Below, piece after piece: positions 45,601 through 56,209 of a stretch of DNA of 64,000 nt. Within the stretch, counting starts at the first letter, position 1, and each line of letters starts with the position of its first letter. Both the position numbers and the translations under genes were made by a program. Source of the DNA: Henckelia pumila (taxonomy: Eukaryota; Streptophyta; Magnoliopsida; Lamiales; Gesneriaceae). Under the pieces are notes generated by a model. The model was not told the DNA's origin. It searched no databases and worked only from the letters and a program-made list of their open reading frames with translations. Location: contig NC_133120.1 of NCBI RefSeq assembly GCF_033568475.1, positions 89,732,151-89,796,150 of the forward strand, written 5' to 3'.

Positions 45601-46579
45601 TGACATCTTACTCATTGGGAATGATGTAGGGATGTTGCAGTCAACAAAGATGTGATTATCAGGTAGATTCTCGATGAAGGATTTGGGTGAGGCATCCTAT
45701 ATTCTAGGGATACAGATCTATAGAGATAGATCGAAGAGAATGATAGGACTCACTCAAGCAACCTACATCGACACCATATTGAAAAGGTTTTCTATGGATG
45801 AGTCCAAGAGAGGGCATCTACCTATGTGTCATGGAGTTTCTCTATCCAAGTCTATGTGTCCCAAGACTGACGAAGAGATAGAGAAAATGACACACATACC
45901 ATATGCGTCAGCCATAGGTAGTATTATGTATGGGATGATATCTACCAGACCGGATGTAGCCTTTTCTCTGAGTGTCACGAGCAGATATCAAGCCAATCCC
46001 GGTCAAATGCATTGGAAAGCCATGAAGGATATTCTTAAGTACTTGAGAAGAACTAAGAATGTATTCATGGTTTATGGAGGAAGAGAACTGAAATTGGAAG
46101 GCTATACCGACTCTAGCTTCCAAAGTGACGTGGATGACTCGAAGTCAACCTCTGGATTTGTGTTCATGCTCAATGGCGGTGCTGTCTCTTGGAAGAGTTC
46201 CAAGCAGGACACCAAAGCGGATTACACCACTGAGGCAGAATACATTGCGGCATCAGCTGCTGCTAAAGAGGCCGTTTGGATGAGGAATTTCGTCCAAGAG
46301 TTGGGCGTTATTCCTGAAGCTGTTGGTCCAGTCCCGGTTTACTGTGACAACACGGGTGCCGTTGCTCAGGCAAAGGAACCAAGGTCTCATCAAAGATCCA
46401 AACACGTACTGAGGAAATACCACATCATCCGGGAGATCGTGGAAATAGGAGACATCACTGTCGAGAGAGTGGCCTCTGCAGACAATATCGCTGATCCACT
46501 TACTAAGCCCTTGCCAGGACCATTATTTGACAAACATCGCGAAGCAATGGGACTACGTAGCATGACTATTTGGCTTTAT
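42664..46579 (+). pseudogene. Copia 3 gag-pol, heavily decayed
   Basis: Colinear with the 3915-nt copia 1 frame plus one base. Lesions: TGA at 42733, TAG at 43162, TAA at 44191, TGA at 44476, a 1-base insertion near 45185 in RT, TGA at 45653, and loss of the natural stop (TAT at 46577), so the frame runs into LTR D. Domains are still recognisable: gag, CCHC knuckle near 43423-43464, protease DTG near 43550, integrase, RT with YVDD near 45594, and RNase H from about 46100. ATG at 42664 is the family start. No functional polyprotein is possible. Confidence 0.92.
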
Positions 46580-46593
46580 GGCAAGTGGGAGAT
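46580..46593 (+). other. Copia 3 polypurine tract
   Basis: GGCAAGTGGGAGAT before LTR D. Confidence 0.85.
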
Positions 46594-48434
46594 TGAAAGA
46601 TTGGGTGCCCGGTTAGCCAACTTGTGGCTAAGGGCTTTTATTACTCTATGTATAAACAATCTTTGTTTAATATAATTTACATTCATTAATGTCGTTCACT
46701 TTATCTTATTATTATATACTGATATACTATTGTTATTTTGATAAAGACCTTGAATATACTAAAGTAAGATGAGATAGTGAATATAGAGAGATCACTGTCA
46801 TGAAACACATCTTATGTTCAATGTATATTCTAAACAGTTCCTAGTCAATTGAGCCGTCCACAAATAAGGATAAGGATCGCTCGAGATTGAGACTAGCATT
46901 TGCGATGCCGAGTACCACATTTCATTGGTATGGAACATAGAGATGTTCAAAGCATGCAAATGGATATTCATATGATGAATGATCGAACTACCCTATCCGA
47001 ACTTTCCAAGTGGTTATCACTTATCGAGTGGATAAAGTCCGCGGTTTTGGTCGTACACCATTAGTCCTTACTACTTGAAACATCATTGAGACTCTATATG
47101 CTAGTACTGTACTTTGACTCGTTTACCGACTCTATTGGGGTCATCAGGTATCGGGATTGGGTACAGTTACGACACATATAGGAGTCGATGCTTTGTTGTC
47201 AAGGATTCACCACATACTTGCGAGTGTGGATATCCTATGCAATCTGATGAGATATTAGTGTGACGAATCTCTGGCCAGAGTACATGATGTGTTTTAGGTT
47301 ACTCCGTGTTCCTAGTAACACATGCGATGTCACTATTTGATCTTCAAGATGCATTGCATAGTTATCGAATCTCGAACGACTCTCGATTTACCAATGGTTG
47401 TTGATTCGATTTGGATATATGGATGAAGGGACCGTACAGTACGCTAACCAAAATCTATTGGTTCTTGTAGGCACTATCAGTGATACCTAGGAAATCATGG
47501 GGCGATTTTGCTAGGCGCTCTTACCATGATTCGATGGGCAAGTCGAAAATTGTTGTTCCGAGTCACAAGGAGTTGTGAGCCCACGGCTAGCTGTATCCCT
47601 GAACCATTGAGGGTCACACAAGTAATGGATTTCTAATCCCCGTTGAGATAATTAAATTTAAAGAGTTAAATTTAGTGAATAAAGAAGTGAGACTTCTTAT
47701 TTAAGAGTAGAGGGAGTAAGATTTCCTAAAATGACATTGTCATGGACATTTTTGGAAATCACTGAATTCGGATTCAGAAAATTTATCTTGACTTTAAAAG
47801 ATGCAAAAATGGTTTCTGTGCACATTGGTGAAATTGGTTTATCAATCTGAGTCACGATGAATTTTATATTAATTTCTGAACATGCGGGCTTTGCTTGTCA
47901 GGCTTGAACTTATGACTAATGGGCTCTAAGCTGTTAGCAGCCCACATTATAAATAAGTTATTGCAGTGCAGAAATTACACAACAACTGGTCACAAAATTT
48001 TCGAAAACCCTAGTTTTTCTCTCTAGGTGTGGCCGCCCCCTCTCCTCTCTCTGTTCGAAAAATCCAGCCTGTGAATTTCGAATTTGTAGTCTGGTTTAAC
48101 GGATCAAATCTGTTAATTTTCTCTTCATAGAAACTTCTGATAGACTTTCTAGTGCAGTCTATCAGAGGGATTAAATTTCCGTTCGTGGACTTGATTGAAG
48201 AAACGTTCGTTCATCAGTTCCTGGGATATACAACAAGAGCAGATTAATCTGTTGGTGTCCATAATCTCGCTTCGAGATTTTAAGGTAAAATTTATATTGT
48301 TTAAATTTTATGTTATTAATTTTAATCGTAGGAATTTGATACCCATATGGAATCGTTCCATATAAAATTTTAAAACTTCCGCTGCACTGAGTATCACTTT
48401 CTTTTTCGATCCGGAGAACGACCGTGTTACAACA
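46594..48434 (+). repeat. LTR D (1841 bp), middle LTR of the compound
   Basis: Same family but distinct from C and E, most clearly at 47985-48110 and near 46690-46800. Ends GTTACAACA, then runs straight into RT sequence; the 5 bp after it (TTGGT) would be its target duplication, with the left copy lost. Confidence 0.88.
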
Positions 48435-49498
48435 TTGGTTTCATCAAAAACCCGGAGGAACCGTGCGTGTACAAGAAAGTAGTTAAGGATGCGGTGACGT
48501 TCTTAGTGCTTTATGTTGATAACATCCTACTCATTGGGAATGACGTAGGGATGTTGCAGTCAACAAAGATATGGTTATCAGGTAGATTCTCGATGAATGA
48601 TTTGGGTGAGGCATCCTATATTCTAGGGATACAGATCTATAGAGATAGATCTAAGAGAATGATAGGACTCACTCAAGCAACCTACATCGACACCATATTG
48701 AAAAGGTTTTCTATGGATGAGTCCAAGAGAGGACATATACCTATGTATCATGGAGTCTCTCTATCCAAGTCTATGTGTCCCAAGATTGACGAAGAGATAG
48801 AGAAAATGACACACATACCATATGCGTCAGCCATAGGGAGTATCATGTATGAGATGATATCTACCAGACCGGATGTGACATTTGCTCTGAGTGTCACGAG
48901 CAGATATCAAGCCAATCCCGGTCAAATGCATTGGAAAGCCGTGAAGGATATTCTTAAGTACTTGAGAAGAACTAAGAATGTATTCATGGTTTATGGAGGA
49001 AGAGATCTAAAATTGGAAGGCTATATCGACTCTAGCTTCCAAAGTGACGTGGATGACTCGAAGTCAACCTTTGGATTTGTATTCGTGCTCAATGGCGGTG
49101 CTGTCTCTTGGAAGAGTTCCAAGCAGGACACCACAGCGGATTCCACCACTGAGGCATAATACATTGCAGCATCAGCTGCTGCTAAAGAGGCGGTTTGGAT
49201 TAGGAAATTCATCCAAGAGTTGGGTGTAATTCCTGAAGCTGTTGGTCCAGTCGCGGTGTACTGTGACAACACGGGTGCCGTTGCTCAGGCAAAGAAACCA
49301 AGGTCTCATCAGAAGTCCAAACACGTACTGAGGAAATACCACATCATCCGGGAGATCGTGGAAAGAGGAGACATCAGTGTCGAGAGAGTGGCCTCTACAG
49401 ACAATATCGCTGATCCGCTTACTAAGCCCTTGCCAGGACCATTTTTTGACAAACATCGCGAAGCAATGAGATTACGTAGTATGACTAGTTGGCTTTAG
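48435..49498 (+). pseudogene. Copia gag-pol 3' fragment (RT end and RNase H)
   Basis: Begins inside RT at the FIKNPEEPCVYKK block and continues to the natural stop at 49496-49498. The RT active site reads YVDN instead of YVDD near 48514, so a catalytic Asp is lost. A TAA at 49157-49159 interrupts RNase H. The 5' part of this copy (leader, gag, protease, integrase) is absent, consistent with its being the right half of the element that once surrounded the copy ending in LTR D. Confidence 0.9.
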
Positions 49499-49512
49499 GG
49501 CAAGTGAGAGAT
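49499..49512 (+). other. Polypurine tract of the outer copia, mutated
   Basis: GGCAAGTGAGAGAT, one G to A change from the family form. Confidence 0.75.
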
Positions 49513-51360
49513 TGAAAGAGTGGGTGCCCGGTGAGCCAACTTGTGGCTAAGGGCTTTTATGACTCTATGTATAAACAATCTTTTGTTTAATATAATTTAC
49601 ACTTTTATAATGGCATTTACTTTATCTTTTATCATATTATTATGTTGTGACATACTATAAGATGTTTAGATGAAGACCTTGAATATACTATAGTGTATGT
49701 AAGATGTGGTAGCACATGGGGATGACTATCATGAAACACATCTTATAGTCACTGTATATTCTAAATAGTTCCTAGTCGATTGAGCCATCCACAAATAAGG
49801 ATAAAGATCGCTCGAGATTGAGACTAGCATTTGCGATGCCGAGTACCATGTTTCATTGGTATGAAACATAGAAATGTTCGAAGAATGCAAATGGATATTC
49901 ATATGATGAATGATCGAACTACCCTATTCGGACTTTTCAAGTGGTTATCACTTATCGAGTGGATATAGTCCGCGGTTTTGGTTGTACACCATTAGTCCTT
50001 ATTACTTGAAACATCATTGAGACTCTATATGCTAGTACTGTGCTTTGACTCGTTTACCGACTCTATTAGGGTCATCAGGTGTCGGGATTGGGTACAGTTA
50101 CGACACATATAGGAGTCGATGCTTTGTTGTCAAGGATTCACCGCACACTTGCGAGTGTGGATATCCTATGCAATCTGATGAGATATTAATGTGAAGAATC
50201 TCTGGCCAGAGTACATGATGTGTTTTAGGTTACTTGGTTTCCTAGTAGCACATGCGATGTCACTATTTGATCTTCAAGATGCATTGCATAGTTATCGAAT
50301 CTCGAACGACTCTCGATTTACCAATGGTTGTTGATCCGATCGGGATATATGGATGAAGGGACCATACTGTACGCTAACCAAAATCTATTGGTTCTTGTAG
50401 GCACTATCAGTGATACCTAGGGAATCATGGGGCGATGTTGCTAGGCGCTCTTACCATGATTCGTTGGGTAAGTCAGAAATTGTTGTTCCGAGTCACAAGA
50501 AGTTGTGAGCCCACGGCTAGCTGTATCCCTGAACCATTGAGGGTCACACAAGTAATGAATTTTTAATCCCCGTTGAGATAATTAAATTTAAAGAGTTAAA
50601 TTTAGTGAATAAAGAAGTGGGACTTCTTATTTAAGAGTAGAGGGAGTATGATTTCCTAAAATGACATAGTGATGGACATTTTTGGAAATCACTGAATTCG
50701 GATTCAAAAAATTTATCTTGACTTTAAAAGATGCAGAAATGGTTTTTGTACACATTGGTGAAATTGGTTTATCAATCTGAGTCACGATGAATTTTATATT
50801 AATTTCTGAACATGCGGGCTTTGCTTGTCAGGCTTGAACTTATGACTAATGGGCCCTAAGCTGTTAGCAGCCCACATTATAAATAAGTTATTGCAGTGCA
50901 GAAATTAGACAACACAAGGCAAAAATTTCGAAAAACCCTAGAGAGTTTCTCTCTAGTTTCGGCCGCCCCTTCCCTCTATCTTTGAGATTTTTCAGTCTGC
51001 AAATTTCGAATTTGCAGTCTGAATTAGCAGATCAAATCTGTTATTTCTCTTCGTAGAAACTTCTGATAGACTTTCTAGTGCAGTCTATCAGAGGGATTAA
51101 ACTTTTGTTCGTGGACCTGATTGAAGAATTGTTCGTTCATCAGTTCCTGGGATATACAACAAGAGCAATTTAATCTGTTGGTGTCCATAATCTCGCTTCG
51201 AGATTTTAAGGTAAAATTTACATTGTTTAAATTTTATGTTATCAATTTTAATCGTAGGAATTTGATACCCATATGGAATCGTTCCATATAAAATTTTAAA
51301 ACTTCCGCTGCACCGGATATCACTTTCTTTTTCGATCCGGAGAACGACCGTGTTCCAACA
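49513..51360 (+). repeat. LTR E (1848 bp)
   Basis: Partner of LTR C. Followed by TCACC, which matches TAACC at 39094-39098 at 4 of 5 bases. Confidence 0.9.
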
Positions 51361-51807
51361 TCACCATCCATCACCCTAGTGCATGCAAGCAGCACTCCAC
51401 TCCGGCCGACGCGCCATACCGGCCCCACCTCATCTCATACCTACACCAGCTCTCCGCAGAAGCAGCACCATCACCCACCTCCTGCAACAACCCACCATCA
51501 CATCCCTCTCATTGATGCAATCGCAACACCTTCTCCGCACTACCTCCGCCACCGACTAAAGAGCGACGCCCGCTCAGCTTAGCAACACGCCGTTGCTCAT
51601 GCCCACACCAACAACCCCATCGCCATCATGCCTCCACCAGCCACCATCCCAATTTCCACATGGCCCAAGCCGATGCACAAGAACACCATTCCCAATCGCG
51701 AGCCGTCACTATCCCCACCACTTCATGAGCTTAACCCCACGAGCCATCGCCATCGTCATCGTCACACTAGCATCGCCATCACGCACCAATCACCACCCAT
51801 GGCCCCA
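51361..51807 (+). other. Tat-like 3' untranslated region, continued
   Basis: C- and A-rich, no gene. Holds the eleventh GAGCG-ACGCC-CGCTC palindrome (51561-51575), which links this piece to 29145-29544 across 22 kb of copia sequence. Confidence 0.6.
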
Positions 51808-52191
51808 GTCGATTATAACCGATTAGACGTGAGGAGCTAATACATTTCAGGTGGATGTGCTCACGCGAAGATATCATTTGTGTTTCTTGGTGGTCTCTCC
51901 ACTATTATTGTTGTTACTCATCTCTGCTTCTCCTCTTTTCTCTGTTTTTCTTTATATATTTTTTTGTTCGAGATTTCGAAGGAGGCAGAGGCATGGCCCC
52001 CGCCATGCCTCTGCCTCCTTCGAAATCTCGAACAAAAAAATATATAAAGAAAAACAGAGAAAAGAGGAGAAGCAGAGATGAGTAACAACAATAATAGTGG
52101 AGAGACCACCAAGAAACACAAATGATATCTTCGCGTGAGCACATCCACCTGAAATGTATTAGCTCCTCACGTCTAATCGGTTATAATCGAC
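51808..52191. repeat. Perfect 190-bp inverted repeat with a 4-nt loop
   Basis: Arms 51808-51997 and 52002-52191 are exact reverse complements around CCCC (51998-52001). A further 7 bp (CCATGGC) pair after a 4-nt bulge. A mirror pair of small open frames inside it is a product of the symmetry. It is a hairpin-forming structure, a recent inverted duplication or an assembly artefact. Confidence 0.93.
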
Positions 52192-52281
52192 GCCATGGAA
52201 GAAGGAAAAACAAAAAAAAAATGGAGCAAATCACGAAACAAAGAATAAAAAAAACAGGGAAGAAGAAAAGTGCCGAAGAAA

Positions 52282-52400
52282 AATAGTGGAGAAACCACCA
52301 AGAAATGCAAATATGAGCTTCGCGCAAACACATCCACCTGAAATCGATTGGCAACTCACCTTTGATAGGTTGTAATCGACGTCGTGGAAAAAGAAAAAAG
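52282..52400 (+). repeat. Diverged direct copy of the palindrome arm
   Basis: Matches about 52093-52210 at an offset of 189 bp (AATAGTGGAGA, ACCACCAAGAAA, ACATCCACCTGAAAT) with many substitutions. The 190-bp unit is thus present three times, once inverted. Confidence 0.7.
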
Positions 52401-52717
52401 AGAAAAGAAGGAGACAAAGAAACACAAATTTGTATCAAGCAGAATGGATATAAAATATAAAGAATGCGTAAACGGAGGAAGAAAGCAAGAATGCTACCTG
52501 CCATTTTGGGGAAGAACAATATAATAAAGAATTGAGGTACACTATCTTTTTATAGTGGCCACGTGAAACCCTAAAAGTAAGGTGTTTTATGGTGTAAGTG
52601 AGTGTAAAGTGAAAATATTGCACTCTCAATAAAAAATTTAAAAAAAAAAAAAGAGGGAGAGAGTAAATAATAGTAATAACGTACTCTCGACCATCTTCAA
52701 TAAAATTGTAGCTACTC
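52401..52717 (+). other. End of Tat-like 3' untranslated region
   Basis: AT-rich, non-coding, with a poly(A) stretch near 52635. No gene seen. Confidence 0.45.
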
Positions 52718-52730
52718 AAGAGTAGGGGGC
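52718..52730 (+). other. Tat-like polypurine tract
   Basis: AAGAGTAGGGGGC, 3 nt before the LTR start TGATGGG. Confidence 0.6.
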
Positions 52731-52733
52731 CTA

Positions 52734-53231
52734 TGATGGGTATAAGTATATTTTTTAATATACTTTTTATATATAAATTAATAGAGTGGGTCGATTTGCG
52801 AGAATAATATTTTTAAAGGACTAATTCTTAATTTTGTAGTCCTGGGTGATTAAATTGCATTTTTTGAGCCTAGGAGGGTTAGTGTGCAATTTAGCTCAAT
52901 TTTGCCTATAAATAGGAGTGAATCTCTTCATTTCAAAGTAAGTGACTCTTTAGCTTAAAAAAGCTCTCTGCTCTCCTGTTTTGTGTGGAGGTGATCGCTG
53001 ACTTGAGCGTCGGAGGGTTTTTGCCGGGTGACCACCCGAAGCCTCTAACGTGTGTTCGTGAATCAGGTGACAGCCCAAAAGGAAGACGTGCAACTTCTTC
53101 AGGTAACCGAAGGAGTAAGAGATCAGGAGATCGTTCTCATCTGTAGGTGACCGAAGAAGCAGAAAACCAAAAGGACATACGACTTCCTATTTTATTTGCT
53201 GAATAGGGACATAGTTATTTCGCTCGCATCA
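52734..53231 (+). repeat. Tat-like 3' LTR (about 498 bp)
   Basis: Begins TGATGGGTATAAG. TATA box CTATAAATAGG at 52906-52916, a CT-rich start region near 52965, and the block TGACTTGAGCGTCGGAGGG at 52999. The right end (CGCATCA, 53231, or two bases on) is uncertain because no partner LTR is in the window. Confidence 0.65.
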
Positions 53232-53233
53232 CA

Positions 53234-54574
53234 TATATAATGGACAACACATATATAGCGGTGAATAAAATTCATGTCGATTTGAATAATATTTTGCAGC
53301 ACTCTCTACCATAATTAATACTCGAACTTTGGGTGGTTTGAAAAATTCCATGTGAAGTTCCACTAGTATGTGGATTGTATTTCCGAGCAAAATATTGGAT
53401 ATTTGTAACATTCGATCCCTGCTTTGTATCAATCGAGAACCAAGTATTTACCTTTGGAGTCAAAAGCGCAAAATCTCGAATAATCTTGTTATATAGATTT
53501 CATAATTAGCGATATATATGACGATAGAATGTAGATTGTACAGTTTGTTCCATCTTCCATATAATATATTTCATATACTGACACACACACACACATCACA
53601 ATAGAAAATGATCAGAGCGAGTCATTCATTATCGTCGAAAAAATGAGTTAATTTCGAACTCCCGACAACAATTTGTATTTTTTTACGAAAACTGTGGGTC
53701 TATATATTTATACATCGATATTTTTTTTGAGAAAATATATGTCGATATTATTTATATTTCATTTTACATTTTATTATATATATTAGCGGATCGTGACACA
53801 CACGACACACGTGTTCCGTGAAAAATGAAATATGTTTTTTTTTTTAAAAAAATGTGATTTTTTTAAATTGGAAAGCGAAGAGAAAAATGAAATGCAAAGA
53901 AAAAATGTTATCATAATGTAGTAAAACCATGTAGCTGAATTGATAAGATATCCATGGTTTAAATAAATCTAAAGAATATTATGACTCAATACAGTTAGCA
54001 TAGAATGCTATTACCTTATTATATAGCAGAAGATCAACTTATTTATGAAATTGATTGATAAAAGTATTATTCTAAACAAATGAATTCATAGAATAATTTG
54101 CCAATGACATCAATTATGTACAAATGGAATGGTTTTATTGCATCATAACGTCGGATACTACAAATTTAATAGGACATTACAAATTTAGAAAAACGGTATC
54201 CATGTAAAATGGTTTTATTGCATTAATCAATTTCGTGAAAATACATTTAATTGCAAAAACAAGGTTATTTTCTGAAGTTTTTAAAAGTTATGCAAGATAT
54301 GAGAAGATCGACAAACGTAATATTTTTTAAATAATAATAATAATTAATAATTAATATCCAAAACACGGCCAATACATATATATTTTTAAAAATTTATTGT
54401 TTTTGACAAGATATTTTTAAAAATTTATATTATAATAGGATCGAGGAACAATTCATCTTGAATAGTGATGAATACCGTAAAAAGTTTTAAATTTTTACAA
54501 TATTTTATTTTATTATTAAAAAACCCCCTTAAAGTAAATACCTTATCTTTTACTTTTTTCCGACTAAAGTAAAT
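53234..54574. other. AT-rich intergenic DNA
   Basis: No gene supported. Contains a short (AC)7 microsatellite at 53581-53594 and several A/T runs. Confidence 0.6.
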
Positions 54575-55190
54575 TAAAAGGTGTCAATTCCGGTGATTTG
54601 GATGCGTTTGAGTCGGGTTGACGAAAATAGTGTTTTTAAATTTATCAACTGAGTGGGACTCGAACCCAACCCGGTCCCGAACCCGAACCCGATTAATCCG
54701 ACTAATTCGAACAAACTCGATTTTATTTATTTTATTTTTTAAACAAAACAATAATTAAATAAATATTAAAAAACATAATAATAATATTTAATTTAAACAC
54801 ATAATAACAAAATCTAACCTTACATATTAATTTAAATTCGAAAGTCCTGTTTCAGAAAACTTTAGTATAATTACTACAAAAAATAAAAATTATTTTTGAA
54901 AATCAAAATTGTTCAAAATAAATATTAAATTACGAAAATCTATCATATCTATATACAATATATATATATTTTAAAGATACAACATATAAAAATATAACAA
55001 ATATTTCTTAATTTTATGTGAAAAAATAAAAACTTTTGAATCATCTCGGATAAACTTGGACTAACCCAAAACGATTTAAATTTCTAAGTTAGTTTTCGGG
55101 TCAACTGGATAAAAAACCCAACCCGATATTTTGTCGGGTCGTCTGGTGTTGAGTTGGGTCCATTTTTTAAGCCATGTAAATATCTTTTAA
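54575..55190. repeat. Possible MITE-like insertion with CGGGTT-rich ends
   Basis: GGTGTCAATTCCGG near the left end and inverted CGGGTTGAC / GTCAACTGG-type blocks near both ends (54610-54720 and 55080-55160) around an AT-rich core. Boundaries and target duplication were not resolved. Confidence 0.3.
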
Positions 55191-55260
55191 TTTTCTTCCA
55201 CAAATTAATCTACGAACAATAAATTCAACGAAATCCCACTGACATAAGATGCCGCTCAGT

Positions 55261-55269
55261 TTTTGGCGC
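55261..55269 (+). promoter_or_regulatory. E2F-like site in the MET1 promoter
   Basis: TTTTGGCGC, matching the E2F consensus TTTSSCGC, about 80 bp upstream of the TATA box. A second GGCGCG word follows at 55278-55283. S-phase control of MET1 by E2F/RB is known in Arabidopsis; action here is inferred. Confidence 0.5.
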
Positions 55270-55349
55270 TCATCCAAGGCGCGTAAATTTCGCAGTTTCC
55301 TTTTTTTTTTTTTTTCAAAATCCTGACACAAAAGCAAAAGCCCTACAAA

Positions 55350-55357
55350 TATAAATA
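55350..55357 (+). promoter_or_regulatory. Probable MET1 TATA box
   Basis: TATAAATA, followed about 35-50 bp on by a CT-rich stretch typical of plant transcription starts. Confidence 0.45.
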
Positions 55358-55384
55358 TCATATAAAATTTAAATTTTTTCTAAC

Positions 55385-55579
55385 AGCGCTCGAACAGCTT
55401 TCTCCCTCTCCCACCCGTCGTCTCTTTGCCAATCTACGTTTTTCTTGGTTTTCTAAGAAAATTTTTAGTCCCCTATTTTTTGGTGAAAAATTGGTGCATT
55501 TTAGCCTCAGTTGTTTGTTAGAGGCCATTTTTTGTCGAGGAGTTGAATCAGTAGAACCAGCTGCAAGAGGAGGTCCGCG
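55385..55579 (+). other. Probable MET1 5' untranslated exon
   Basis: CT-rich start; a GT donor follows at 55580 (GCG|GTAATT). A candidate acceptor TGTGTAG at 56202-56208 lies one base before the proposed ATG, giving an untranslated intron of about 630 bp with no coding sequence in it. Confidence 0.4.
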
Positions 55580-56209
55580 GTAATTGTTGATTTAGTTTTA
55601 ATTCCGTTTTTTTTTTGTTCATTGATTTCAGCTTTTGATTTGAAAATATGTCTCTCTATTATGGAAACCCATGTATGAAATCCACGGAAAGTGTGTCTAA
55701 GATTCATGTTTTCTTTCTCCTTAGAGTGAGTTTTGAACGTGGAGATTTATGTGGTTTATTTAATGATTTACCATTGCTATTTGGTTTCAAATGCGTTTCG
55801 GATTTGTTACTCTTTCAGAGTTGCTTTAGCAAACTAATGCCGTATCATTCTGTCAATCACGACTCTTGAACATTTACCAAAGTTGAGGTTGCTGAATTAA
55901 GTATGGTTATGCAGTAAAGTTTGACGAACTTGACAAATTTTGTCAGATGTAACTTATATGTTTGGGCAGATTTCGAAATTTGCTATATTACGAGGCCCGA
56001 TGGGATGAATCATGACAACCTTAAATTGTATGAACCAGTATAGAAGATTCAAATAGCCTCTAGGAGTTTGAACACGAACCAATTTGTTGTTGCATTGTTT
56101 TTTGAACTCTTCAAGTGAACTATCTGAACCCAACGTATCACATTCCTAGAATCCTAAGTGGCACCATGGGCTTTTGGTAAATGTGTTTAGTGTTTGTATT
56201 TGTGTAGCA

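Larger units (their letters stand above)
39099..51360 (+). mobile_element. Compound Ty1/copia insertion with three LTRs (copia 3 plus remnant)
   Basis: Order on +: LTR C (39099-40946), leader and decayed gag-pol, LTR D (46594-48434), a 3' fragment of gag-pol, LTR E (49513-51360). LTRs C and E resemble each other far more than either resembles D, and the outer flanks TAACC/TCACC look like one target duplication with a mismatch. The fragment after LTR D starts cleanly inside RT. Best model: one copia inserted into the RT of another of the same family, then recombination removed the 5' half of the outer copy and the inner 5' LTR. Confidence 0.75.
27781..53231 (+). mobile_element. Tat-like Ty3/gypsy element, 3' part, interrupted by Athila and copia insertions
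   Basis: Inferred from three pieces sharing motifs (27781-29555, 39028-39098, 51361-53231). They carry an antisense ORF, a repeat-rich 3' untranslated region, a polypurine tract AAGAGTAGGGGGC, and an LTR with TGATGGGTATAAG at its start and the block TGACTTGAGCGTCGGAGGG, which is common in Tat-lineage LTRs. Antisense extra ORFs and hypervariable 3' untranslated regions are known for Tat elements. The pol genes would lie left of the window, beyond Athila. Without the 5' LTR this stays a model. Confidence 0.6.

Noticed and set aside
51855..52148. Two pairs of 76-codon ORFs of nearly the same protein on opposite strands
   Set aside because: Mirror images from the perfect palindrome; low-complexity content.
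55648..55869. 73-codon ORF upstream of MET1
   Set aside because: Falls in the proposed 5' untranslated intron; no recognisable domain.
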